Source: an uncultured Kordiimonas sp. (GTDB taxonomy: Bacteria; Pseudomonadota; Alphaproteobacteria; Sphingomonadales; Kordiimonadaceae). From it: DNA of 64,000 nt. The DNA lies in NCBI GenBank assembly GCA_947492375.1, contig CANLMI010000003.1, positions 1 to 64,000 of the forward strand. The letters run 5' to 3'. Shown here piece by piece: positions 26,365 through 35,297 of the stretch; the stretch's first letter is position 1; each line of letters opens with the position of its first letter. The notes below the pieces were generated by a model that ran no database searches, was not told the DNA's origin, and saw only the letters and a program-made list of their open reading frames with translations. The position numbers and the translations under genes were made by a program.

Positions 26365-28533
26365 ATGTTTGAGGGGCAAAAATTTTCTGAACGATATGAA
26401 GTTGTTTCCGAGCTTGGGCAAGGAACATTCAGTCGTGTTTATGAGTGTTACGATAATATATTAGAGCGTAATGTTGCGCTTAAAGTTGTTAGTGTTGCCG
26501 CACAATATTCAACTGAAAGTATAGATTATTTGCTGCGAGAAGCTAAGCTGCTCGCTAAGTTAAATAACAAATATATTGTCAGCATATACGATATCTTCAG
26601 ATATAATGATCATCTCATATATGTGCTCGAATTGTTAAAAGGAGCTACGCTCCAAGAATATATTCAGAACCATTGTTTACCAGATAACACAAGCGATATT
26701 ATGTTAGGTATTACTGAAGCGCTCATCGAGGCACACAGTAAAAATATAATTCATGGTGATTTGAAGCCCGCAAATATTGTTTTTTCTGATAATAAATTCC
26801 CAAAGGTTATTGACTTTGGCTTGGCTAAACTTGTCACATATGACCAAAGCACATTAATTGAAACAATAAATAGTTCACAAAACATAAGTGGAACTTTACC
26901 GTATTTAGCACCTGAAATAATTCACGGAAACAGCCCTGATAAAAGGAGCGATATATTCGCGCTAGGTGCAATTTTTTATGAAATTTTTTCTGGGATACCA
27001 GCTTTTTTAGGCGAAACTAGCGCTCATACACTTCATAAAATTCTATACAGCAAACTTCCAGCTATTGAACGAGTAGATAGTGAAATTTCTAATTTCATTG
27101 AGGCAATGCTGGTTAAAGATCCTGCACAACGATTACATACACTTGAGCCTTTAGCAAAGTATCTTGCTGAACATAAAATAAAGAAAAAAGAATATCGTGT
27201 TGATATTCGGCACTCATCTCACAGAGATCGAAGTTTTATTAACCGATTATATCAAGCTGCGCATAGTAAGTTAATTGTAGCTATATCAAGTAGTCTAATT
27301 TTTTTAACCATTTTATTCTTTTTAAATAATCGCCATAATATCAATTTATTGAATAGTATTCCCGCCTCTATCGAAAAAGCTACACAAGAACTTTCTCCTT
27401 CAAATCCGGCAGGAAGTTCTTTTCAAGCAAAAAAAATATTTGAACAAATACTAATGCAAAACCCTGATAATGCCGCGGCAACTGCCGGTCTGGCTCTCAG
27501 CCTTTTCAAGGTCTATGCTCAAGAGAATAAAGACCCTGCAATATTGGCACGGGCCAAATCAACAGCCAGACATTCAATCACTCTTGATGATAAATTAGCA
27601 ATCTCCAATTTGGCATATGCAACTTCATTAGAGTTTGATGGTCACTATGAACAAGCTCTCACAGCATATAAAACTGCTTTGGTTTTGGAACCTGAAAATG
27701 AAGGGGCTTTGATTGGGTTGGCCTGGACGAATGTACGCCTCGGGGATGTTAAAGAAGGCCAGGCGATTCTTATCAATGCCATAAAAACTGCTGATAAACG
27801 GCCATCTTATTATCAAGAATTGGCGACTATTCAGGCAAACAGTCAACAATATTCTGATGCAATTGAGAACTATAAACAGGCAATCGATTTAAACCCATAT
27901 CATATTCATAATTATTCTAATTTAGCCGGTTGCGAGTATTTATTGGGGAAAAAACAGGAAGCCATTAAGACTTTACAAGCTGGCCTAATGATTAAACCAC
28001 ATTCATTACTATACAGTAATTTGGGAACCTATTTATTTTTTGAAAAACAGTATGCACAGGCAACCGACGCTTTCGAAAAAGCTATCGATATATTGGGAGG
28101 AGTTCATCGCTATCAGTTATGGGCGAACCTCGCAGATAGCTATTGGTTACTCGAGGGCAGAAAGCAGGATGCAATAGTTGCTTATAATAGAGCCATTGAC
28201 CTTATGCATACACAGTTTCCAAAGTGGCAAGATAACATTGATAAGCAAAGTAAGACGGGGCTTTATTATGCTAAAATAGGCGAATACGAGAAAGCAAAGC
28301 AACATGCCCTTAATGCAACATCCTTAAGCCCGGAAAATGCTCGGGTGGTATTCCGTGCAGCTATTACATCTGAAATATCCGGTGACCGTGATTCAGCTAT
28401 TTCGTATTTAAAACAATCGCTTAATCTTAATTTTCCACAAGAAGAAATTGAAGCAACGCCCGAGCTATCTGACCTGCGGTTATCACGTTCATATCATATC
28501 TTATTGTCAAAACAGGGAGCGAATAGTGACTAA
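26365..28533 (+). CDS. Membrane Ser/Thr protein kinase with TPR sensor region
   Basis: A 722-aa protein. Residues ~10-270 are a Hanks-type kinase: GQGTFSRVYE, VALKV (ATP Lys), HGDLKPANIVFS (catalytic Asp; the usual Arg of HRD is Gly), VIDFGLAKL, and the APE-like LAPEI. One membrane segment follows at ~305-325 (LIVAISSSLIFLTILFF). The C-terminal ~380 residues are at least six TPR units (HYEQALTAYKTALVLEPENE, YSDAIENYKQAIDLNPYH), probably periplasmic. It likely phosphorylates the FHA regulator in response to a peptide or envelope signal. It overlaps the next gene by 8 bp. Confidence 0.85.
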   Translation: MFEGQKFSERYEVVSELGQGTFSRVYECYDNILERNVALKVVSVAAQYSTESIDYLLREAKLLAKLNNKYIVSIYDIFRYNDHLIYVLELLKGATLQEYIQNHCLPDNTSDIMLGITEALIEAHSKNIIHGDLKPANIVFSDNKFPKVIDFGLAKLVTYDQSTLIETINSSQNISGTLPYLAPEIIHGNSPDKRSDIFALGAIFYEIFSGIPAFLGETSAHTLHKILYSKLPAIERVDSEISNFIEAMLVKDPAQRLHTLEPLAKYLAEHKIKKKEYRVDIRHSSHRDRSFINRLYQAAHSKLIVAISSSLIFLTILFFLNNRHNINLLNSIPASIEKATQELSPSNPAGSSFQAKKIFEQILMQNPDNAAATAGLALSLFKVYAQENKDPAILARAKSTARHSITLDDKLAISNLAYATSLEFDGHYEQALTAYKTALVLEPENEGALIGLAWTNVRLGDVKEGQAILINAIKTADKRPSYYQELATIQANSQQYSDAIENYKQAIDLNPYHIHNYSNLAGCEYLLGKKQEAIKTLQAGLMIKPHSLLYSNLGTYLFFEKQYAQATDAFEKAIDILGGVHRYQLWANLADSYWLLEGRKQDAIVAYNRAIDLMHTQFPKWQDNIDKQSKTGLYYAKIGEYEKAKQHALNATSLSPENARVVFRAAITSEISGDRDSAISYLKQSLNLNFPQEEIEATPELSDLRLSRSYHILLSKQGANSD

Positions 28534-29110
28534 TATTGTTTATCTAAAACTTATGTTGGATTACCGACAAGAAACCAACCCGCTTGTATTTGAACTAAAA
28601 GATCGTTTTTGTGATACAGGGCGTTTTTGCGGAGCTTATGAGTTAAAAAGGGGAGATACTATCATTCCTGTTTTAATGGTAGGTGGTATGGGAAGCCTGC
28701 CAGATATTGATCTATCTTGTCCTGATCTTGGCAACACACATTTGGTCATTATAGTGAACCCAAATGGGCAGTTTAGCATGCAGCCATGCTCACCGTTTAC
28801 ATCACGTCAACTATCGACATCGTTTTCTGACTTTAGGCCATTAGATTTGGGAACTGATGAAATACCTACTGAACTGTTAGAGCTTGCAAAACTCTCAGAT
28901 GATCTAATTTTTTTGCCCCATAAAAGTTCCGGAAACTTGAAAGCGATTACAGAATTTCCAGAAAAATCCCTGCCATACTATAGTTGGAATATGTCTGGGT
29001 TATTAGCTTTTGACAGAAAGCATGGGCAGTTTGATAATAAAGAGCCCGTTCTTTACTTTGATCCAGAAATTATTATCGACTCTGGAACAGGTAGGCCCTG
29101 GAACATTTAA
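28526..29110 (+). CDS. Hypothetical protein of the kinase operon
   Basis: A 194-aa protein starting with GTG (MTNIVYLKLMLDYRQE) behind GGAG, inside the end of the kinase gene. A longer frame from 28448 is less likely. The sequence has beta-strand-like pieces (TIIPVLMVGGMGSLPDID, THLVIIVNPNGQF) and no signal peptide or membrane segment. Cys occurs in FCDTGRFCG and CPDLG. I do not recognise a family. Translational coupling to the kinase suggests a role in the same signalling pathway. Confidence 0.6.
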   Translation: MTNIVYLKLMLDYRQETNPLVFELKDRFCDTGRFCGAYELKRGDTIIPVLMVGGMGSLPDIDLSCPDLGNTHLVIIVNPNGQFSMQPCSPFTSRQLSTSFSDFRPLDLGTDEIPTELLELAKLSDDLIFLPHKSSGNLKAITEFPEKSLPYYSWNMSGLLAFDRKHGQFDNKEPVLYFDPEIIIDSGTGRPWNI

Positions 29111-29147
29111 AAGCTATTCATCGAAAACCATATTTCTTGGAATACCG

Positions 29148-29195
29148 CATGTGTCCGACACTTTCCTGACATGTCCAAAAAGTGTCGGATACATG
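29148..29195. promoter_or_regulatory. Upstream activator site with three dyads
   Basis: CATGTGTCCGACACTTT (29148-29164) and AAAGTGTCGGATACATG (29179-29195) form an inverted repeat with one mismatch. It contains GTGTC-C-GACAC, a central palindrome GACATGTC (29168-29175) and GTGTC-G-GATAC, three evenly spaced TGTC/GACA dyads. It ends ~40 bp before the sigma54 promoter and has no T-run, so an enhancer for the Fis-type HTH of the FHA regulator is more likely than a terminator. Confidence 0.65.
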
Positions 29196-29235
29196 TGACG
29201 GCCCCTTAACTAATTGATATTTATATATAATTTAC

Positions 29236-29251
29236 TGGCATGGTTTCTGCC
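29236..29251 (+). promoter_or_regulatory. Sigma54 promoter
   Basis: TGGCATGGTTTCTGCC has the invariant GG (29237-29238) and GC (29249-29250) with exactly 10 bp between, close to the TGGCACG-N4-TTGCW consensus. It lies ~58 bp before the start of the 29309 gene. Confidence 0.7.
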
Positions 29252-29308
29252 CTATGTAAGGTGTCGTTTAGACAACGAACACATATACAATCAAATAGGA
29301 GATGACAC

Positions 29309-30502
29309 ATGTCTGCAGTAGATGACGCTATGAAAAAATTGACTGAGCAATGGTATAATGCTTTGGTTACAGGGTTAGGGCTTGACCAAAGTGAGTTCCA
29401 GCTCTTTCAGGGAACCACATCCCTTGGAACATCTGATGATGAAATCTGGCGATTTTTTGATTCTATTCCGCCAGTTTCTGTAAATAACTATTATAATCCA
29501 TCCACAGCAAACAGCCTTGCACAAGCCTACGGCGGTGTGATCAATAATTTAATCCCACAAAACGAAAATGATATGCAGGTTTTGTTAAAGAACAACTATA
29601 TGAGTTGGTTGAACTTTGCAAAAGATGTATCAAATTTACCTAACCCACTCCCAAAAACAGCTAATGGTGAGTTAGATGTTGTTGGTATTCAAGTAACACA
29701 GTTTCAAACATGGGGGCTGACCAATGGGATAGACTCCAGCACTATCAATGCTGGTGTTACGCTTATCAAACAAGTGGATGTCGTATCTGCTGCCATTACA
29801 AAGTGGACTGCTGCAAACGGTGTCTATGCCTATACGGCATCACAAAATTCATTAAGTATTGCGCTTCAGACTGGCCACCCTAAAAATGCTACGCTGAATA
29901 GTGTGACAACATCATCAAATGTATCAAACTCATGGGCGAAGGCCAGTGCTTCTGGTGCATTTGATTTCTTTTCAGCTAGTGCCAGTACTAGTTGGGATAG
30001 GTTTACTGCCGATTTCAGCGGTTCAACAGTGGGTATTGATGTTGAATTTGCTAACCAAACAACGCTCGTTGGGGGGCCATACGCAAACAAAGCACCAACA
30101 AATGTGAATTTAGAAAACTATTCACCATGGTGGAATGGCTCAACACTACAAACTGCAAAAGAAAATAATAATAATACTGTGTGGAAGCATACTGCACCTA
30201 CATGGGAGCAAGCTTTTGGTCCAAACGGTAATCTTTTACGACTAGCAAATGCTATTGTTGTGGTTGATGGTATCAAGAGCACACTTACTTCATCTGCAAC
30301 GGTTGCACAATCTGAGCGAGATGACTTTTCAGCCGCTGTGAGCGGTGGTTTTTGGCCGTTCTTTAGTGCAAGTGCTAGTGGTGGCTGGAGCCATGAAACT
30401 CATTTCAATGACGATGGTACTTTCTCGATTACATCGGAATCTCCAACAGGCAACCCAACAGTTTTGGGTGTTATGGTTAGTCCAATTGATACGGTTTTCT
30501 GA
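29309..30502 (+). CDS. Putative effector with repeated Ser/Ala-rich amphipathic segments
   Basis: A 397-aa protein without a signal peptide. Two segments resemble each other: WAKASASGAFDFFSASASTS (~208-235) and SAAVSGGFWPFFSASASGG (~340-365), each followed by an acidic beta stretch. The alternating small/polar pattern recalls membrane-inserting hairpins of pore-forming proteins, but no known family is recognised. GGAGATGACAC precedes the ATG. It is the first gene behind the sigma54 promoter and so is the likely output of the kinase/FHA-regulator circuit. Effector or toxin function is inference. Confidence 0.6.
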   Translation: MSAVDDAMKKLTEQWYNALVTGLGLDQSEFQLFQGTTSLGTSDDEIWRFFDSIPPVSVNNYYNPSTANSLAQAYGGVINNLIPQNENDMQVLLKNNYMSWLNFAKDVSNLPNPLPKTANGELDVVGIQVTQFQTWGLTNGIDSSTINAGVTLIKQVDVVSAAITKWTAANGVYAYTASQNSLSIALQTGHPKNATLNSVTTSSNVSNSWAKASASGAFDFFSASASTSWDRFTADFSGSTVGIDVEFANQTTLVGGPYANKAPTNVNLENYSPWWNGSTLQTAKENNNNTVWKHTAPTWEQAFGPNGNLLRLANAIVVVDGIKSTLTSSATVAQSERDDFSAAVSGGFWPFFSASASGGWSHETHFNDDGTFSITSESPTGNPTVLGVMVSPIDTVF

Positions 30503-30576
30503 GATTCTGAAATGAAATAACTCAAGGGGTGGTTGAATAGTAAAACAATCGCCCTTTATCAAAAAGGGATAAAAGT

Positions 30577-31131
30577 ATGGCACACTATAAATGTTATACA
30601 AGGGGACACGGCAGTGTCTTAAAAGCTCACTTAATAAACAAAAATGAGAATATTGACCTAATAACCGTTGGAGCTGTCGGATGCACTATGCAAGGCGATG
30701 TGGCAGATACTATCATCTACCAACATTGGTCGGTTGCTGGACTACAGGATAAGGCGTCTGATGATGAAATTATTTATTGGACACATAATGCCAGGCAACA
30801 ATATCGACAATATGGTGGTAGGCCGATTTATACACAGCCGGTAATTAACCGAAACAATATGGATTATCCTGGCGTTCCTAACCTTTCATTATTTGGTGCG
30901 GACAATTTGGGCGATAAATGCGGTTTATGTTATTATGACTCAGCAAAAGCAGATCTAGTCTGGCTTGTCCAGCTTGACGATGATGAAGAAATCACTCTTA
31001 ACAGTTTAACAGAAAAAATATCTACGTTTATAAATGAGGGTGATACAGTTGATTTATTTTGGACTGCCTGTATGGCAGCAGGATATTGGTCAGGCAATAA
31101 AATGGCTGTTTCGTTTAATCCAGCCAATTAG
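30577..31131 (+). CDS. Hypothetical protein with possible His/Cys dyad
   Basis: A 184-aa protein. It begins MAHYKCYTRGHGSVLKAH and near the end has a hydrophobic strand followed by DLFWTACMAAGYW. A GHG motif and a Cys after a hydrophobic strand is the layout of clan CD cysteine peptidases, but total similarity is too weak to assign it. Cys also occur in GDKCGLCYY. Start follows AAAGGGAT. It lies 74 bp behind the 29309 gene and is probably co-expressed from the sigma54 promoter. No signal peptide. Confidence 0.55.
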   Translation: MAHYKCYTRGHGSVLKAHLINKNENIDLITVGAVGCTMQGDVADTIIYQHWSVAGLQDKASDDEIIYWTHNARQQYRQYGGRPIYTQPVINRNNMDYPGVPNLSLFGADNLGDKCGLCYYDSAKADLVWLVQLDDDEEITLNSLTEKISTFINEGDTVDLFWTACMAAGYWSGNKMAVSFNPAN

Positions 31132-31157
31132 CATTAACTGTATAAAATTATTAACAT

Positions 31158-31215
31158 AGTGGGACACCAAGATAGAACTCACCATGAAGGTATGAAATTA
31201 TTTTAGTATCCCACT
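31158..31215. repeat. Right copy of 58-bp end module
   Basis: AGTGGGA (31158-31164) and TCCCACT (31209-31215) enclose 44 bp, as in the left copy at 261-318, and both contain GTATGAAAT. The distance to the att core is 103 bp here and 102 bp at the left. Confidence 0.55.
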
Positions 31216-31252
31216 ATACTATAAGGTATTGATAATACTAAGTTGATATATA

Positions 31253-31275
31253 CCGCCCCCGGGCACCATTTCATT
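31253..31275. other. Right attachment-like site with tRNA-Phe 3'-end identity
   Basis: Positions 31253-31272 are identical over 20 bp to the 3' end of tRNA-Phe plus flank (41620-41639). Positions 31261-31275 (GGGCACCATTTCATT) repeat the left core at 363-377. This marks the right end of the integrative element; everything further right is core chromosome. Confidence 0.7.
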
Positions 31276-31464
31276 TTCCAATATATTTTTCCCTTAACGG
31301 TTGAATATGAAAGACTTATTGCCGTTCAAACTGTTTATGTTCCTGTTGTAGAAAAGTGGACATCACCCAACATTAATCTAAATAACATTTTCCGTAGTTC
31401 TATCTTAGCAAAACCCCGTAATCTGTGTGGATTTGAGGGGGAAATTATATATTGGAAAACCAAA
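31276..31464. other. Non-coding flank between element and tRNA-Thr
   Basis: No gene, repeat or terminator stands out. A long frame crosses into the tRNA gene on the opposite strand and is not credible. Confidence 0.4.
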
Positions 31465-31539
31465 TGGTGCCGCTGGGGAGAATTGAACTCCCGGCCTCAC
31501 CCTTACCAAGGGTGCGCTCTACCACTGAGCTACAGCGGC
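31465..31539 (-). tRNA. tRNA-Thr (anticodon GGT)
   Basis: On the minus strand the gene begins GCCGCTGTAGCTCAGTGG and ends with encoded CCA. The 7-bp acceptor stem GCCGCTG/CAGCGGC is perfect, the anticodon arm CCCTT-GGT-AAGGG reads GGT (Thr), and the T-arm has GTTCAATTC. Length 75 nt with CCA. Confidence 0.95.
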
Positions 31540-31762
31540 CCAAGAAGGGCTATACCAGTGTTCTTACTCTATCTTCACACTGGATCAAGGGCCTATTGCC
31601 ATAGCATAATCAAACTTGCAAGATAAAAGATCATACATTTGCACTTCCATACTTTCTAACCTGTCATTGGATATGTGCACCGGGTCAAGTGTGCAAAATC
31701 GCTTGCATTTTTCTTTTAACCCGTCAAAAACTAAAGCAATTCCATAATAGAGAAACAATGCC

Positions 31763-31912
31763 ATGACCGAGCAAGACGCTACAAAAAAATCAGCGAAGTC
31801 ACTTGATAACACGAGTGAGAAGTTGAAATCAGATCAGAAACAGGAACGGTTAGCGGAAGCGCTTCGGGCAAACCTCAGGCGGCGTAAAACACAAAACCGG
31901 GAGCGAGGTTAA
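31763..31912 (+). CDS. Small conserved alphaproteobacterial protein
   Basis: A 49-aa basic protein (MTEQDATKKSAKSLDNTSEK…RLAEALRANLRRRKTQNRER). The ALRANLRRRK tail is typical of a small uncharacterised protein found near dcd/murA in many Alphaproteobacteria. No membrane segment. ATG at 31763 is followed by an uninterrupted frame to TAA. Confidence 0.65.
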   Translation: MTEQDATKKSAKSLDNTSEKLKSDQKQERLAEALRANLRRRKTQNRERG

Positions 31913-32037
31913 TATTTACTCAGGCTTGGAGTATCTTCTTCAAAGCCTTGAAATAATCCTCCTTGCCACTTCTCTTTACATATCTTACAAACTCTCAGTG
32001 TATCCATTAAGTTATTCTAAATTAAGGGAGTTCCATC

Positions 32038-32592
32038 ATGTCAATTATGTCAGATAAATGGATCAGAAAAATGTCAGAAGATCATGGCATGATTGAACCG
32101 TTTGTTGATGGTCAGGTGCGTGATGATTGCGTGTCATATGGATTGTCATCGTATGGGTATGACGCCAGAGTTTCGCCAGAGTTCAAGATTTTTACCAATG
32201 TGGACTCCGCAATAGTTGACCCTAAAGATTTCTCACCTAAAAGCTTTGTGGACCGTGATACCGATGTTTGTATTATCCCACCGAATAGTTTTGCGCTGGC
32301 TCGCACCGTTGAATATTTCCGCATTCCGGAAAATGTTCTTGTTATTTGCCTCGGTAAATCAACATATGCGCGCTGTGGTATTATTGTAAACGTAACGCCG
32401 CTTGAGCCAGGCTGGGAAGGCCATGTGACTTTGGAATTCTCGAATACAACCCCGTTACCGGCTAAGATTTACGCAAATGAAGGGGCCTGTCAGTTTCTTT
32501 TTTTAGAGGGTAATGAACCGTGCGAGACATCCTACAAGGATAAAGCTGGTAAATATCAGGGACAGAAAGGTGTAACACTGCCCCGAATGTAA
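32038..32592 (+). CDS. dcd: dCTP deaminase
   Basis: A 184-aa protein matching the usual Dcd length. It deaminates dCTP to dUTP in pyrimidine-deoxynucleotide synthesis. Visible signatures are [38 protein letters not shown] with the catalytic Glu, and the C-terminal nucleotide-binding tail [23 protein letters not shown] precedes the ATG. Its stop codon lies in a 17-bp tandem repeat. Confidence 0.96.
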   Translation: MSIMSDKWIRKMSEDHGMIEPFVDGQVRDDCVSYGLSSYGYDARVSPEFKIFTNVDSAIVDPKDFSPKSFVDRDTDVCIIPPNSFALARTVEYFRIPENVLVICLGKSTYARCGIIVNVTPLEPGWEGHVTLEFSNTTPLPAKIYANEGACQFLFLEGNEPCETSYKDKAGKYQGQKGVTLPRM

Positions 32593-32624
32593 AACTGCCC
32601 CGAATGTAACACTATCTCAGATGT
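32574..32624. repeat. Three 17-bp tandem units over the dcd stop codon
   Basis: Units AACACTGCCCCGAATGT, AAAACTGCCCCGAATGT and AACACTATCTCAGATGT follow head to tail (32574-32590, 32591-32607, 32608-32624). The first encodes the last dcd codons; the others are post-stop duplications. Confidence 0.8.
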
Positions 32625-32715
32625 AAAATTGCCTATGCATTAGCGTAAACGGCTATTGTTAGCCTGTTGGTAGAAGAGCAACTTTGGTGTTAACTTGATA
32701 CTAAAGGGCACACAT

Positions 32716-33774
32716 TTAGTTCAATATTAAAGACGCATCTTTAAGGTGATTTTTGCCTTGAACTTTTGAAATATCGTACCCCCTCGTTTTCAGTTGATTA
32801 AGAATACCCTGGGTCCCGTATAGGTGGGCAGCACCAACGGTTAATAAGATATCCTCATTACCATTAATATACTCTTCAATCGGTTTTAACCATTTTACAT
32901 TGCGTTTGTTGATCAAAGTTTCATGTTGTTCCTGCGGCGTATTTGCTTCTCTTGCTAAATACGCCTGCCAAAACCTGCCGTCATCTCCTTTTAGCCAGGC
33001 CTGTCTGATTTCAATTTCATGACTGAGCCGCTTGATCAATTGCCTGCGCGTCTTGGCGATATTTTCCATTCTGTATTTGATAAGGTCGAGCGCGGCCTTA
33101 TCGCCCACCTGTGCCAATAGCGACAGGGTTTCAAAATTGCTTACGATGGCTTTTGTTTTTAATGGTGAAAACTTGCGTTTTAAATATGCCTCTACACCTG
33201 CTGTCGTCGTTACTTCAAGATCGCTGGCAACCTCTAAACCTTTAATTGGTATATCCGGACTCGCCGCAGTTATCAGGAAATAATACCATGGTCGCACGCG
33301 GTAAAATGCATCAGTAATGCCGTCACCATCTATATCCGGGGCGCTGGATAGCCAAAGATTGCGGGCCTGTGCGTGATTTTTTCTGGGTAATTCATCTAAC
33401 AGGCTATTTTTCTCGGTTTTCGAATATCCATAGTCTAAAATATATTGCAATATTTGTAAGCCTTCATGCGAAGACCTTACGGGAACACGCTCTAATACTA
33501 GCTGATCAACACTTTCTATAATTTTTCCTAACAACGGCGTTTGCCACTTTGTATCTCTGGGGAGTGCGTGAATACTACCCAGTATATAGACCTTGGCCCC
33601 TTGTCTGCCTTCAACTTGCCAGATGCTAGGGCTTGGGTGCTCAATATTCTTTTGTAAAGAGATAGGTAAATCACTGACGATAACTGGTGCCTTAACAGTT
33701 TCTGCGCAAGCGGTGAAAAGCACCATGACCGCTATACTAATAGCTATTTTAAATTGTATGAATGCACATTTCAT
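32716..33774 (-). CDS. TraB/GumN-family lipoprotein
   Basis: A 352-aa protein beginning MKCAFIQFKIAI, with lipobox FTAC. VYILGSIHALPRDTKW is the first GxxH motif of the TraB/GumN family, and ILLTVGAAHLYGTQGIL near the C-terminus is the second. The family is thought to include metal-dependent proteases. The start at 33774 is chosen because it gives a proper signal peptide; the frame extends to 33810. Monocistronic, convergent with dcd. Confidence 0.85.
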   Translation of the reverse strand: MKCAFIQFKIAISIAVMVLFTACAETVKAPVIVSDLPISLQKNIEHPSPSIWQVEGRQGAKVYILGSIHALPRDTKWQTPLLGKIIESVDQLVLERVPVRSSHEGLQILQYILDYGYSKTEKNSLLDELPRKNHAQARNLWLSSAPDIDGDGITDAFYRVRPWYYFLITAASPDIPIKGLEVASDLEVTTTAGVEAYLKRKFSPLKTKAIVSNFETLSLLAQVGDKAALDLIKYRMENIAKTRRQLIKRLSHEIEIRQAWLKGDDGRFWQAYLAREANTPQEQHETLINKRNVKWLKPIEEYINGNEDILLTVGAAHLYGTQGILNQLKTRGYDISKVQGKNHLKDASLILN

Positions 33775-33958
33775 GGATTTACAATAAACTGTTTTACAAG
33801 GTTGAACCAATAAACAAATAATTCACATATCGAATAGCAGGTGGCAGGGAATATCAAAAAATAATCTCGCCAAAACATCGCCCTATTAAAGCCGCTATTG
33901 GCAAACAGTTTCATTCGTGTAATAGCAAATAAAGAATTGATGGTCAGAAGGCATTTTA

Positions 33959-35239
33959 ATGGAAAAATTAATCATCACAGGCGGCAATAGGCTTGAGGGC
34001 ACGGTTCCAATAAGCGGGGCGAAAAATGCGGCGCTCCCCCTAATGTGCACCCCGTTATTAACGGGTGAACCTGTAACTCTTACGAATCTCCCGCGCCTTG
34101 CTGACATCACAACGCTTTCTGATCTTTTGAACCATATGGGCGTAGGTATTATGATCGCGGGTGCTAATGGTAGCCGGATGAAAGGCCGGTCATTAACATT
34201 CGATGCCTCTAATATTACCGACACAGTTGCCCCTTATGACATTGTGCGGAAAATGCGGGCCTCTATTTTAGTGCTTGGTCCACTTGTTGCCCGTGTGGGT
34301 GAAGCGATCGTATCGCTGCCTGGTGGTTGCGCAATTGGTAACAGGCCAATTGATTTACATTTAAAGGCATTGGAGGCGCTCGGTGCCAACATTGACCTTG
34401 AACAGGGGTACGTTCGTGCCAGCGCCCCAAAGGGCTTGCGAGGCGGGATAATTGATTTTCCGATACCTTCAGTAGGTGCGACCGAGAATGCGCTTATGGC
34501 AGCCGCGCTCGCTAAGGGAACAACTGTAATCAATAACCCTGCACGCGAACCGGAAATTGTCGACCTTGCTGATTGCTTGCGCGCTATGGGCGCACAGATC
34601 GAAGGCGATGGTTCAGATAAAATCACTATTGAAGGCGTCGATCATTTGCACGGTGCAACGCACGCTGTGATGCCGGACCGGGTGGAAGCAGGTTCCTATG
34701 CGGTAGCTGCATTAATGACCAAAGGTAATTTGCTCCTTGAAGGTGCCCGGGCTCACGATATGCAGGCAGCATTAGATTTAATCAGTGAAATTGGGGGTGT
34801 TGTAAGCGAGGAAAAATCTGGAGTTCGTGTGAAATCAAATGGTCATCTAAATTGTTTTGGCCTTAAAACCGAACCTTTTCCCGGTTTTCCAACTGACATG
34901 CAGGCTCAGTTTATGGCGCTTGCTGCGGTTGTAGAGGGCAAAAGCTCTATCATGGAAGCCATATTTGAAAATCGTTTTATGCATGTGCCGGAATTATGCC
35001 GGTTAGGTGCCGATATTGCCGTATCCGGGTCAGAAGCAATTATAACAGGCGTTAACCAGCTGAAGGGGGCGCAAGTTATGGCAACAGACCTCCGGGCCAG
35101 TATGTGCCTTGTTCTCGCTGGGCTGGTTGCAGAAGGCGAAACCCATATTAATCGACTATACCATTTAGACCGTGGATATGAGCATTTAGAAGAAAAACTA
35201 AGATTTGTTGGCGCAGAGGTTGATCGTGTGCCCGGTTAG
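33959..35239 (+). CDS. murA: UDP-N-acetylglucosamine 1-carboxyvinyltransferase
   Basis: A 426-aa protein, normal MurA length. It transfers enolpyruvate from PEP to UDP-GlcNAc, the first committed step of peptidoglycan synthesis. It shows [20 protein letters not shown] (Lys22 region), [16 protein letters not shown] with the active-site Cys, the [12 protein letters not shown] region and the C-terminal [15 protein letters not shown]. It lies at the start of the typical alphaproteobacterial murA-hisG-hisD block. Confidence 0.97.
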   Translation: MEKLIITGGNRLEGTVPISGAKNAALPLMCTPLLTGEPVTLTNLPRLADITTLSDLLNHMGVGIMIAGANGSRMKGRSLTFDASNITDTVAPYDIVRKMRASILVLGPLVARVGEAIVSLPGGCAIGNRPIDLHLKALEALGANIDLEQGYVRASAPKGLRGGIIDFPIPSVGATENALMAAALAKGTTVINNPAREPEIVDLADCLRAMGAQIEGDGSDKITIEGVDHLHGATHAVMPDRVEAGSYAVAALMTKGNLLLEGARAHDMQAALDLISEIGGVVSEEKSGVRVKSNGHLNCFGLKTEPFPGFPTDMQAQFMALAAVVEGKSSIMEAIFENRFMHVPELCRLGADIAVSGSEAIITGVNQLKGAQVMATDLRASMCLVLAGLVAEGETHINRLYHLDRGYEHLEEKLRFVGAEVDRVPG

Positions 35240-35297
35240 GCCTATATGCTATGACTTGAATTGCTTTATTATCTAAAAACCAAAATGGGCTAATTTG

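Noticed and set aside
29148-29195. The 17-bp inverted repeat as a transcription terminator
   Set aside because: No T-run follows on either strand, and the position before a sigma54 promoter plus the inner dyads fit an activator site better.
31243-31626. A 127-codon frame over the right att site and tRNA-Thr
   Set aside because: It runs antisense through a certain tRNA gene and has no recognisable start or motif.
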